A stretch of 64,000 nucleotides of DNA, from the NCBI GenBank assembly GCA_015183035.1, contig JACZZP010000001.1:1364001-1428000 (forward strand). Reading direction: 5' to 3'. Each line of letters begins with the position of its first letter. The stretch's first letter is position 1. This stretch comes from Meloidogyne chitwoodi. Taxonomy: Eukaryota; Nematoda; Chromadorea; Rhabditida; Meloidogynidae. The notes beneath the pieces are model-generated. The model had not been told where the DNA came from and did not search any database. It was given only the letters and a program-made list of their open reading frames with translations. Shown piece after piece: positions 12,474-24,252 of this stretch. A program made the position numbers and the translations under genes.

Positions 12474-13090
12474 GGCTGTTCTATAGTATATGGGGTCCGA
12501 GCTCGGAACATGTAATACATATCATCGATTCCTCTCATCGAGATAAGCACTAATATATAAGAATTTCTTACCGGAAATAAGTACTTGCCGAGATACAGGT
12601 CCCTAAAAATTGAAAACCCATATAAGCTCTACTAAGTGATTACCGCGACTGCACTTAAATTATTTTCACTGAATTAATTATTTTGTTGTAATTTGCGCCG
12701 TAGAATAACGCATGCACCAAAAGCCAACCAAAGATGGGCTCCCAAATGAAGAAGTGATAAAACACTCACAATAGGTCCAAGTTTGGCGTGTTTACAGCAA
12801 ACTTCGATCCTTCATAATTTTGTTCAAAATTATTCAATCAAGACGATTTTGGCTCATTCGATAGGTCTCGAAGAGCTCTTTCGAATGAGCTATCATTTGT
12901 ATAAACGAATTTTTCACACCAAAAAGAGCTTGGTCCCCCCTATGGTTTTTCGAATTTCAGGGACCTGTATCTCGGCAAGTACTTTTCTCCGGTAAAAAAT
13001 TCTTATATATTCGTGCTCAGCTCGAGGAGAGAAATCGAACGATATGTATTACATGTTCCAAGCTCGGACCCCATATACTATAGCGACCCC
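12474..13090. mobile_element. Long-armed foldback element (617 bp) with 8-bp target duplication
   Basis: Arms of about 125 bases at 12478-12605 and 12955-13086 are near-perfect inverted copies: CTATAGTATATGGGGTCCGA on the left, its complement on the right. The direct repeat CAAGGAAT flanks the unit at 12466-12473 and 13091-13098. The middle contains TTCGAATGAGCTATCATTTG and GGGACCTGTATCTCGGC, motifs that recur in other foldbacks here. There is no convincing ORF, so it is a non-autonomous element of unknown superfamily. The perfect 8-bp duplication is the strongest evidence for transposition. Confidence 0.85.
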
Positions 13091-13131
13091 CAAGGAATCA
13101 TTTTCAGTAAGAGAACATTAGTAAAGTGAGG

Positions 13132-13568
13132 GGTAATACCAAGGTTGCGGCCCCCTATTTTTCACTTTTTTATTTTTTCCATTTTACCTTCATTTTTCCC
13201 TCTGCTCTACAATTTCCTGTACCGCCATGTTCCATATCTATGGTCTTTTTTGCCTTTGATAGATATTCTACCTCCACATTTATGACAGGTTCGTTTTCCA
13301 TGAAGAAGTCCAAGCTCTTTGAGCCATGCATCGAAATCGTTGTCGTTCAAACGTAGTTTTTCGTGTAGTGAAAGAGAGTTGAAATTTTTGTTCCATATTG
13401 ATAAAATATTGATAAATGATAATTTGACTTCTTCCACATTTTTATACATATTATATACCAAAAATTAATCCTTCTTACTTGCCCGAAGTAAAAAGAGAGT
13501 GAAAAATGAAGGTAGAAAGGAAAAAAATAAAAAAGTGAAAAATAGGGGGCCGCAACGTTGGTATTACC
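13132..13568 (-). mobile_element. Merlin-type element remnant carrying a transposase N-terminus
   Basis: Inverted ends GGTAATACCAAGGTTGCGGC and the complementary right end bound a 437-bp unit. The flanks are AAGTGAGG and AAGTGGGG, an 8-bp duplication with one mismatch. On the minus strand (about 13207-13430) it encodes FDAWLKELGLLHGKRTCHKCGG and a following GTWRYRK block. That is the N-terminal zinc-ribbon region (paired Cys-x-x-Cys, then W-R) of Merlin/IS1595-like transposases. The DDE domain is absent, so this is an internal-deletion derivative. Confidence 0.8.
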
Positions 13569-13860
13569 AAGTGGGGTGCAGGACAGGGTCCGGGCAGGAT
13601 TTTACAGAATTATTTGGCAAGATCATCGCTATTTTTATTTACAGGATTTTCATGACTTCGGATCCTGTCTTAAAATTTTTTAAATCCAATCATGTTACAA
13701 AATTATGTAAATATTTTCATGGATTTATAGGATTTTTAGCTTAATGCCAAAGCCATCTTGATCCTTTTTCTTTTGTCTTTCTTCAAACTTTAAATTTGAA
13801 ATAATTCCAAATGACAACACGTTTAAGCAATCTGACAATAAAAAATTCAAAGATAAAGAC

Positions 13861-14159
13861 TAGAGATCGGAATTTTGAAAAAAATCAGGATCGGAAAACG
13901 AGAAATTTAAAAATTGAACGATCGGGAGGGACCCGGATCGGGAAAATCGGGAATTCCCGTTTTTTCCAGATCCAAAAATAAGCGGGTCCCGACCGAGAAA
14001 CCGGGAAAAAGGACCGGGAATTGGAAATTTAATGACCGGTCGGGATCCGGACAGGGAAAACCGGGAATTCCCGATCCTGGTTTCATCCCGGTGTCTCAAA
14101 AAAACCGGGAAAAGGGATCGGGAAACGGGATCGGGACCCGATCCCGTTCAGATCTCTAT
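13861..14159. repeat. GC-rich repeat with CGGGAATTCCCG palindromes, copy 1
   Basis: A roughly 300-base unit of anomalously GC-rich sequence, built from degenerate GATCGGGA-type words and exact CGGGAATTCCCG palindromes. Its ends are inverted (TAGAGATCGG and GATCTCTAT), with TAAAGAC directly repeated at 13854-13860 and 14160-14166. A second shorter copy lies at 49136-49315. The overlapping open frames on both strands are compositional artefacts. Confidence 0.75.
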
Positions 14160-14519
14160 TAAAGACCATTTATGCTTGGACTCAAATAGTAGGACTCAAA
14201 GATCAACCGCATCTAGTTAAAGCCCACGTTGTCGCTAAAAAGGCAGTTTCGCCGTCAGAGCTGACAGACCATTTCGTCCAATGGCATGACCATTTTGTTC
14301 ATCATGTTTATCTAAAACACAAGGATACTATAAGAAATGCGGATCTGTGTATGAAAGGTCGTGTCTCGACATCTCGGAATCGAACATCTCTGGACAATTT
14401 TCGTCTGTTTTTCCGGGTTTTCATACGTATCGGGACAAAACACCTTATGACCAAAATACCTTATGCATAATGCCAACCCGTTTTTATAATAAAATAATTT
14501 GGAAAGGATAAAACGGAAT
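14160..14519. other. Intergenic sequence between two repeats, nothing recognised
   Basis: 360 bases of comparatively balanced composition with no exon-like open frame that I can assign. It may be remnant repeat DNA, but I see no second copy within the window. Confidence 0.4.
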
Positions 14520-14793
14520 GGGCCTAATCAGTGTTGCCATTTCAGTGTTAGCCAATTCAGTGTCACCGTTAAGGCTGAAAATCTCATAATAAATCGGACC
14601 CGTATCAGGCCCTGAACCTTGATTTATCATTTTGTTCTTATTATTTTTTTCTTACTTTTTTTACTAAAATTCCGGTTTGTAGATGTCGGAACTTCTGTGC
14701 TGGTATTAATTGGCCCAACACTGAATTGGCTAACACTGAACTGGGACAACACTGAGCTGGCTAACACTGAAATGGAAAAACTGAAATGACCCC
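14520..14793. repeat. Interspersed repeat with AACACTGAA-type internal repeats, copy 1
   Basis: Both ends carry GCCATTTCAGTGTTAGCCA or its complement, giving inverted termini of about 35 bases. Near the right end TAACACTGA-like words are repeated four times in series. A second copy is at 23643-23955 with the same order of blocks, including TAGATGTCGGAACTTCTGT. There is no coding potential, so it is best regarded as a MITE-like family. Confidence 0.75.
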
Positions 14794-14955
14794 ATCCGAA
14801 GATAAAATTGGAACTTTTATTTTAATTTTTTTAAAGTTGGATACTATATAAAAAGCGTATTTTATCAGTGTTCCTGTGGCTGTGGTGGTGGCTGCTGGAT
14901 GCGCTACATTTCTCATAAATTTTTGTTAAAAAAAAATAAATTTTTATTTCGGTTA

Positions 14956-17900
14956 TTATGAGTAAAAAGTTATCACTGAATTATCATTTCCTCTTACAAA
15001 TAACATTGGAGGCATATCACGAGAGAGTAATTCTAGCCACAATGCATAGACAGGTGAAAGAACCACATTACTTGATGCCGCTGGCAATGAACTGAAAATT
15101 TATTTATAAACTAAAAATTACTATTATTTTTTCTTAAAAATTACATTAAAACGACGGAAGAAGCTGAAGAGAATTCTAAAAGTAATTCTCGATGGCGTAA
15201 ATATCTATAAGTTCTCTCATGTGTTCTTTCCAACATTTCAGCAGTTATTAGTGGTTCATCATTTGAAGATAATTCACATTTTTGGTTTTTAAGTAATTCC
15301 ATAAGTTCTTCATATTCTTCTAGTCTAAAATTTTAATTAATTTATAATAACATTTTTTTACGTTTCAGTATAAAGTTTCTGGCGATCATAATCCTCAGAG
15401 AAAACATGTACCACAAAGAAATGAATTCGAAATTTTTTAAGTAATTCTACTAAATTTTGGTAAACCTTAATTGGATCTAATTTATTTGAACAAATAGTAA
15501 AAACACGTAATTTAGCATTCTAAAATTAATTTAAATATTTTTTTAAGATAAATAACCGGTAAGTAAGTATTATGCTCTCTAAGAAGATGTGACAATAATA
15601 ATAAAAGACCTCCATCGTCCTGAAGCCACCAAACATCAACAAATCCTGTGGACAATTTTAATAAATTTCTTTTCAATTTAATATAAATACCTCCACGGAT
15701 TTGCGTTCTAAATTTTGTATTTTGTGATGGTCTATGAAATTGATCAAATTTATTTATACGACATCCAAAAGATGCATTAGATGAAGGAGAATGTCTTCTA
15801 CGTTGTTTTTTCTTATTTTTTGTTTGAGAATCAAATGAACTTCCACTTGGATTTCTTTCTAATTGAAATGGATAATCAACTTTTCCATTTGGAAATATAA
15901 TTGTTGTTGAAGAAGCAGATGGACGTAAAGCCTTTGCTTTTGGACGAACTTTACGTGCCTCAACACCTCTACTTAAATCATCTTGTAATGTTGAATTTCG
16001 ATCAGAAAGAAGCTTAGAATGAAAATATTATTTTTATTATTATTTTTTTTAATTTTTATTACCAAATCTGGTAAACGAACAAATAATTGATCTTCTTCTG
16101 AAAGTAATGCTGAATGATCAAGACCATCATTTTCATTTCGAAAAATACAAACAGCCATTTTTGCATCAAATGCATCTGCAATAACTCCCATATATTCTTC
16201 ATATTTTGTTTTATCAGAAATACATTGTTTTAACCAATGAGAGTTATAACCAAGCATCTAAAAAATTTATTTTTTTATTTTTTTTCTTAAAAATTACCAA
16301 TATATTTGGCTGCATTTTCCCTAAACCAACTGTTTGTAAAAGGCATTGGACACCTGCACGAAGAGAACGATGGGAAACAGCGCAATAAAATGCTTTGATA
16401 TGTTGATCATAAAGCCAGTCTGTAAATCTAAAAAAATATTTTCTTTTTTAAATATTTAAACAAGCCTATTATTTAATTTTCGAATAATAGCTGTTGCTTG
16501 GATAGAAGACTGATGTGGAGTAATATGGCCACAAAGTAGAAGACTACGACCATTGGAAATACAATAAGCAAAATCTACAAGAGCCTAATAAATATTTAAA
16601 TAATTTTATTAAAAATAAATTTAATACTTGTCTAGCAACAGGATTTCCAGTCAAAACAAGCAATTGTGGTCTATAATTTTTAACATGATCTTCTGTTCTT
16701 GAAATTTTTAATAAAGAATTAAGTGCTCGACGATAACGATTTGCATCAGTTGAAGTACCCCAATTAATATGAGATTTATTATATTTAATAAAAACAAAAA
16801 GAAGAAAAAAAACAAAAAAAGTAAAAAGAGAAGTAAGCCAATTTAACATAAACTTTAAATTAAAAAATAAATAAATAAATATTAACTAATTAATTAATTA
16901 ATTACCATAATGCAAACACAAAGAATCTATTTAAAAAAAATATTTTTATTTAAAATTTAAAAAATTTACCGATCCAAAAAGAGAAAGCCATTTATTGTAG
17001 AAACGAAAACCTGGACGAAATCCTGGGGATTTTGCAATAGAAGCATCAAAACAAGCAAAATTAGTTATTGCAAATGCAGCAAGAAAAAAATTAGAAATTA
17101 AATCAGCAATTTGATTAAGTTCACCTAAAAAAACAATTATTTTAATATAAAATAATTTAAAAAAAAATTAACCAATCATAATAATTGATAAAGCTATTAA
17201 AAGTGTAAGAAAATAAGCACGAAATGGATCATTATTTTTTCCATTTCCTTTAGCAAATGGATAAATAAAAGGAAAAAGTTTATCAGCACAAAGAGCCTAA
17301 ATAAATAAATAATTTTTAATTTATTTATTTTAACTTGAAATATTCTAGGTGCTCCAATAAGACATCCAGAAACTGAACTTAATGAAGTAGCAAAAACACC
17401 AATAAATATTAACGGTTCCCAAGCTCCTTGTAAAGTCATAACCTTTTTTTATTATTATTATTAATAAAATAATATAATTAATTTACTTGATAATCATTAG
17501 CAAGTCCATAATGACATTTGTCATTTATACGGCATTCTGGTGAAATAAAACGATTTAAAGAATTATTAAATTCTGGAAAAGAATTTCCTGTAGCATCTCT
17601 AACTGTAGTTAATGCTGTAATTATCATACACCTTTTTTATTTATTTATTAAATAATATTTAAATTAAATTAAATACCATCCATATACAAGTGTAGTAATA
17701 CCAATAGCACAAAACGTTCCACGAGGAATAGATCTTGATGGATCCCGAAGATCACCTTTTAGAATTTAATTATTAATTATTTAAATAATTATTTTCTAAT
17801 TTGTTCAGAAATACTTAACCAGACATATTAGCTCCAGCCATAATTCCAGTCATTGCTGGAAAATAAATCCCAAACATATGAATAATTCCAATAGAAACCC

Positions 17901-19329
17901 AATTAAAACTTCCATAAATAGCATCTGGAACATTACGAAATTCAGGTCCTAAATTATCAAAAAGAGCAACCAAAGAATATCCAACAATTCCCCTTTGACG
18001 TTGATAATCATTTAAAGGTAAAAATGTTCCAATAAAATGACTAAGAAGAGATAACTTTATGAAAAATAAATAAAAATTTTTATTTATTTATTTAAAAATA
18101 TAAACAAACACAAATAGTTCCCAATAATGCTAATTGCATTCTATTTTCAAATTCAGTTCCAATAAAAATTATTCCTTGTAAAATTAAACAAATAAATGAG
18201 GCATATATTCTAACATCATTTATATCCCCATCAATTAAAGAAAAATTAAAAGATTTTTTTAAAACTAAAACACAAGCTTCAGCAAGTCCAACACAATTCA
18301 TTGACTTTAAAAAAATAATAATTTAAAAAAATATAAATAAATTACAGCATTTATTGTATTTGCAATATAAAGTATTAAACCAATACTTCCACCAAATTCA
18401 GGACCTAATGAACGAGAAATCTATTTTTAAAAATAATATTAATAATTAATTAATTAATTAACCAAATAATAACAACCACCACTTTTAACTTCACCATTTG
18501 TAGCAATTGCTGACATTGAAATTGCTGTAATAACAACAATAATAAATGAGAGAATTATTACAAATATTCCAAAAACTAAAAAAAAAATAAAAAATTAAAT
18601 ATTTATTTAATAATTTTTTATTTACTTAAACCAGCTTGGCCAACAATCCAAGACATTCTTAAAAAAAGTGTAGCTCCAAAAATACAAAGAATACAACGAA
18701 TTAAAACACCTTTTTAATTATTATTTTTTAATTTCTTAATAAATTTATTAAAATTATTAATTACCTCTAATCCAACCAAAACCATCTCTTTCATTGTCAA
18801 AAAGTTTTTCTTTAAACTTTAAATTAAAAAAAAAATATTAAATAATTTTAAAAATAATTAAGTTACCTATTTTTAATTCTTAATGTTTTTTAAGTGTAAA
18901 TTTAAAAAAAATTAAATAAAATACAATTTGAGGATCATCACAACAATTAATTGTATCTTTTCTTGGACGAAATGTTCCTCCTCTATCTTCTGAACATTCA
19001 TTATTTTCTTCTCCAATATTTTTAGAAGAACGTATTAAACTTGACAAAAATTTTGATTTTGCGTGAGTAAATTTTCCAATTGAATTTTGATTATTATTAT
19101 TAATTATTTCTTTTTTATTTTTTAATTTTTCTTCATTAAATGGATATATTTTATTATTATTATTTAAACCAATAATATTTTCATACTTTAAAAAAATAAT
19201 TTAATTTATAAAAAAATAATATTTTATAACCTCAAGACTAAATCTTGGCTTTTTTGACTGATTATCTATTTCAAAATTTTGATTTTTAATAATATCTGAT
19301 GAAATAATTGTTGAATTTTCAGCAGTCAT
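14956..19329 (-). CDS. SLC12 cation-chloride cotransporter, NKCC-like
   Basis: Electroneutral Na/K/Cl-type cotransporter of the plasma membrane. The N-terminus starts [17 protein letters not shown]. The membrane domain opens with [32 protein letters not shown] and continues with [33 protein letters not shown] (the APC/SLC12 signature), [37 protein letters not shown] and later helices. The long C-terminal cytosolic domain includes [51 protein letters not shown] and ends [10 protein letters not shown]. The [19 protein letters not shown] block and the terminal domain favour the NKCC/NCC branch over KCC. About 20 short introns. The exact paralogue is uncertain. Confidence 0.88.
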
Positions 19330-20182
19330 TTTATTTAAAAAAATATAAAAAAAGTTTAAAAAATAATTATAATAAAAGAAATTCTCTTTTTTTATTAAAA
19401 GAAATATTTTTTTAAATTGTTTAACAATTTATTGAATATATATAGAATGTGTTTTTAATGTAAACAAATAAAATTGAAGAGTTTAATATATTTTTATAAG
19501 GAAATTTTTATTAAATTTTAAAGTTTTTAATTTAAGAAATATTTAAAAAATTATTATTATTTTAATTTTATTATGTAATATTTTTTTAAAATATTTTTGA
19601 AATTCTAATACCACACAAAAAATTAAACATAAAGTGTAAAATAATATTTGTTAAAAAATAAGCCGATATAAAAAAGTTTATATTGTGTTTTATTGTCGTA
19701 ATATATAATAAGCCTATAAATAAAAATAATGGAGATAAAATAATTTTTAGTTTAACTTTTTTGTTTGAAATAATGAAAAAATAAATATTTAATTAATAAT
19801 TATTGATAAATTTTATTAAGTTTCTTTTTTTTTAATTTCTAATTTTTATATTAGATCAAAAAGAGAAAAATTTAAAATTATTATTATTTTTTAAAGTTTT
19901 ATTGCGAATGTAATGCGGTGTTTATTTCTTAATATTCAGTTCTGACTGATCTTTTGTCAAAAACGAAAATAGAATTTTTAAACAAAGTTTAATATATTTT
20001 TAAATAAGTAAAATATATGTAAAATAATTCACAAATCAATAATTTAAGAGAAAATAGAGAAATATATTAATATAAAAAATAATAAATCAATTTAAATTTA
20101 TCAGTAACATTTAAATATATTTTAACTAAAAAATATTATATAATTTTATTTTCTAATTTATTTGAACAGAAATTGGATATTT
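19330..20182. other. Intergenic, 0.85 kb, AT-rich
   Basis: Lies upstream of the SLC12 gene and downstream of Mic60, so it should hold the SLC12 promoter and the Mic60 3' end. It is almost entirely A/T with no recognisable gene or repeat. Confidence 0.5.
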
Positions 20183-23100
20183 TTAATAAGTTGTTCTAAT
20201 TGAGGTGATTTGAGAATGTAAAAGTAATAATTCAGCTAAAAAACGAGCTTCTAAATGGAGTTGAGCATCATAAATCCAATCTTGAAATATTTGAGCAGAT
20301 TCACCTCTAAAACATTTAAAATAAATTTTATACTTAAAATTATAAAAAATACCTTAATAAATTTGCCAACCTAACGGCATTTTTTAAATCTCCAATTTTA
20401 ACAAAATATTTAATTTTATTTAAAAGTTCATAAGGCTCATAATTGTCAATGTCAATTTTATCTTTTAATGAATATTTAGCTGTTGCTATTTGAAGAACAA
20501 ATAATGATTGAAGCCATGAAAGAAAATAATCAAAAGGGCTACCACCATTTTCTCCAATTTGAGCAGTACGACGAGCTACTTTATGAACCTAATTAAAAAA
20601 TATTAACAAAAGTAATTTTATTAAAAAAATAATATTTTAATATTTAAATAATTTAAAAATAACAAACCTTTTCAAAACGACTCTTTAAACCTTCTTCTGT
20701 TTGAATAGAAGTGTTTACAATTTCTTTAGGAAAACAATTACAAATTGTTTGAACAAAATCGTCATGTTCACCCAAAATACTAATTAATTTTATCTAACAT
20801 AAAATTATAAAAAATAAAATTAATCAAAAATTCACAACCTCATTTAAATTTGTAAAATATTTTGAATTTTTACTACCAATTAAAGAATCTAAAAGATTTT
20901 GACAAATAGACCAGAAAATTTTTGAACGACGATTTTCGAGATCCTTTAAAATATTAAAAAATAAATTATATTAAAAAAACCTGAGCTGTTCGACTATTTA
21001 AAGCTTTTTCTATTTCATTTAATCTTTCCTAAAATAATAAAATAATTTTGGTGGTGCAGAATTTATTGAACAAAAATACCAGGGATAATTCAATTTGTTT
21101 CGCAAATTTATTTCGTTCAATAGTAACTACTTCCTAAAATGACTAGATAAATATAAATTAAAATAAATAAAAAATTTAGATTCAATTTTCCTTTGCGTTA
21201 ATTTATTCCAAATTCAAAAAAAACCTCAAGAATTTGAGCGTTTTCAATATCATGTAATTGTTTTTGTGTTCGAATTACTTTCTCTAAATGTTCAGCATGT
21301 GCTAATGAAACATGTCTTAAGCGGGCATCCACTTCAGCTTCCCATTCTTTACGAAATTCTTGTTTCTATAAATAAAAATAAAAAATAATAATTAAATTTT
21401 CACCTTTTCATCAATCATTTGACTTTCATTTTCTTTTGCTTTTTGTAATTCAATATCCACATGAAGTTTGGCAAACCTAAAAATGTAATCTCATTCTAAT
21501 CTAACAATTAATATATAAATCAAACTTTTCATCAATACTTCGTTGTTTTTCAAGAGTTTCTAAAATTGTCTTGTCATCTTTTAACTAAAGAAAAAATAAA
21601 TTCTAAATTTAAATCTATTAAATTTTTGCCTGTAATTCTTCAAGTTGTTTTTTCAATTGATCAATCTTCATGTTTGCTGTAAAAATATTATATACATAAA
21701 ATTATATTTAAAAAATGCCATGAATAATATGTGCATTTAATTCTTGTTCAGTTAAGCTTTTATTTTCATTCATTTTTTCCCCAATATTTTGACTGATATT
21801 TGAAAAAGCTGATGAGTCTTGAACTCTCTCAAATTGTTGACGTCCTTTTTGCGATAATTCCATCAGATTAAATAAAACATTAATTTGAGAACGCTCTTTA
21901 TCTAAACGTAAATTCAATTCATCTAGTCGAAGCGAAAGCTTTTTGACAGTTTCAATTGAATTTGTTAGAGCTGGACTAGAAGCCTTTTTCGGATCTAATC
22001 GGCTTTCATTAATCTGCTAAAATATAATTAGTAAACTTTTGTTTTCAGAGTGATCGTAAATAGCTAGAAATTTCATTAAAATATAATTTATTAGAACGCA
22101 CCGTTTTCAATGAGTCTATCGCCTTTCTTGCTATATTCTCTAGAATAGAATCATTTTTAGAACATTCTTCAACTTGAGCTGAAGCTTTATCAATTTTTTC
22201 ACGTGAATCGTTGTTAATTTCATTTATGAAGCTAGGTTCAGATGCTTCCTTTATTAATGCTAAATGTTTCTGAATAGCGCCAATAGTTTTCAATTTTGCA
22301 TCTTTTGCAATAGTAGATTTTTCAGTTACCATTTTCAATGATTCAATTATTTGCAATTCAAATTCTAATTTAAAAATAACTGAAAATTTTAGTTCAAAGA
22401 AAACAAACCATTATCAACAATTATATCCGTCGGTTCGTCCTTTATTACAGTCTCAACATTTACTGGTTTACAAACTTCTACAGGTATAATTGAATCAGCA
22501 CTTGCAACGTTAGTTTTGGCATCTTTTAAAGTTTCTGTAGAAGATTTCGAGGTTAAATCCGAGATTGATGTTAACTTGAGTTTTCCATTGTCGTCAACAA
22601 TATTCTTTGAAGAGAGTATAGATGGAGAATCTTTACCGAAAAAATTGGTCAATTGATCGATGTTAATCTTTTTACTTAAAATAGTTTCAACTGATAAATA
22701 TAAATTCGGCACTATTAAAGATGGAGCGGCTTTTTTTCGAACAAATATTTTATTAGTATACATAGCTATCTAATTTGATTATTGTCTTAAGTCAATAAGA
22801 GTGTACGGACTTGCTCACAAAAATAAGAATCATGATGACAACTAGTGAAATTAAATGGAAACAATTTGTCCATTAACTCGCTTTCTCCAAACAAAGTCTA
22901 TGGCCGTTGATCTTCACACAAACTTGGATTTATTCGTTGATCACCCAGACACAAAAATGGAGTAATAAAGCAATCCTAATAAAGTAATGTTTTTATGAGT
23001 TCAATCATTTTATCGAATAATTGATTAACAAAATGTAAATGACTAGGTCAGAAACATTTACTCATATTTGTTAATCCTTGTACATCTCTATTGCCTTAAG

Positions 23101-23533
23101 ACAATATCAAATAGCATATACTAATAGAATATAATATTTGTCCTCAAAAAAAGCAGCCCCATCTTTAACAGTGCCTTAAATTTATATAATGAAAATAAAA
23201 ACCTTTTTTCGTCGATTGTTTCAAAAATATTATTAAAAATCACTTTCGAATATGGTACATTCTCTTCAATAATTTTTCTTACTCTATCATCATACCAAAC
23301 CAATCCACCAAATAATACAGTGCCAAGCCCCAATACTGCACCTGATTTGAATAAAAGACGTGACTTACGTCTAGGATTTTCATCTGTTAAGGTAAAATTA
23401 AATATACTAATCATTTTTAAATTAAACCAGTCTGTGTCGAATAATTTTTAAAATTTCCACAAAAAAATGTAGATCGTCCAAAAAGTGAATTAATAATATT
23501 TTGCGGAAGTCTTTTTGTATTTTGAATAATCAT
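20183..23533 (-). CDS. IMMT: MICOS subunit Mic60 / mitofilin
   Basis: Mic60 organises crista junctions in the inner mitochondrial membrane. The first exons give a presequence (MIIQNTKRLPQNIINSLFGR), one membrane helix (SGAVLGLGTVLFGGLVWYDD) and the family motif VRKIIEENVPYSK. A variable segment and a long coiled coil follow (for example DELNLRLDKERSQINVLFNL and EAEVDARLRHVSLAHAEHLE). The C-terminal mitofilin domain includes ENGGSPFDYFLSWLQSLFVL and NLLRGESAQIFQDWIYDAQL, ending SIRTTY. The intron between exon blocks at 23190 and 22685 contains a transposon copy. The best in-frame join there uses an AAG acceptor just inside the element-distal side, giving DEK-SKKINIDQ. Confidence 0.9.
22708..23175. 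mobile_element. Merlin-type non-autonomous element in a Mic60 intron
   Basis: Terminal inverted repeats of about 83 bases: GGCACTATTAAAGATGGAGC at 22708 and the complementary end finishing GTTAAAGATGGGGCTGC-type (minus strand) at 23175. The ends match those of the 57636 element (GGCACTTGTCAAGATGGGAC). The flanks ATAAATTC and TTAAATTT agree at six of eight positions, as expected for an old 8-bp duplication. The interior is non-coding. Confidence 0.75.
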
Positions 23534-23642
23534 AATTTTCTATAAAAACATAATTAAGAATTATCCAATTAGAATAGGTAATTCTTAAGGAAACAGCTGT
23601 TCAGCCCGTTGACGCACAAAAACTAGCTAAATCTTCGGAACA

Positions 23643-23955
23643 GGCCTTCTCAGTTTGCCATTTCAGTGTTAGCCAGCTCAGTGTTGAGACATGTCTGTGT
23701 TGGCCAATTAGTGTCACGTTAACGCTAAAAATCTCATAAGAAATCGGACTCGGATCGGGCCCGGAACCTTGATTTTATCAGAAACTAACATTATTTGTTC
23801 TTATTATTTTTTTCTTACCTTTTTTACTAAAATTCCGGTTCGTAGATGTCGGAACTTCTGTACTGGTATTAACGGGCCAACATTGAATTGGCTAACACTG
23901 AAATGGCTCAAAACTGAGCTGGCTAACACTGAAATGGAAAAACTGAAATGACCCC
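23643..23955. repeat. Interspersed repeat with AACACTGAA-type internal repeats, copy 2
   Basis: Same block order and termini as the copy at 14520-14793, with an extra ATGTCTGTGTTGG-containing segment near the left end. It lies in the divergent spacer between Mic60 and the ING-type gene. Confidence 0.75.
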
Positions 23956-24252
23956 AACCGCTAAATCTTTTCCTTGACATAATGCCAAAATTTGAATCTA
24001 TTTTCTTTAATTCACGTTATCTCTCGTGCGCCTGACATCAGACAAAAAGTCAAGATTTGGATGAAAAGAGTGGAAATTAAGAGAGCTGGAAAACGAAAAA
24101 GAAAATAAAGAAAGTAGTAAACAAATAGTTTTCGCGCGTGCGTTAACGAGTTGATACTGCTGACTATTGAAGTTTTTTCGACGTGACTTTCTCAACTTTA
24201 TTTCATAAATATTTGTTAATTTCGTTCGTTTTAATTTTAGTAACTTTCTTAA

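Noticed and set aside
13860..14220. Overlapping open frames on both strands
   Set aside because: They lie wholly in the GC-rich repeat, whose second copy does not keep the frames.
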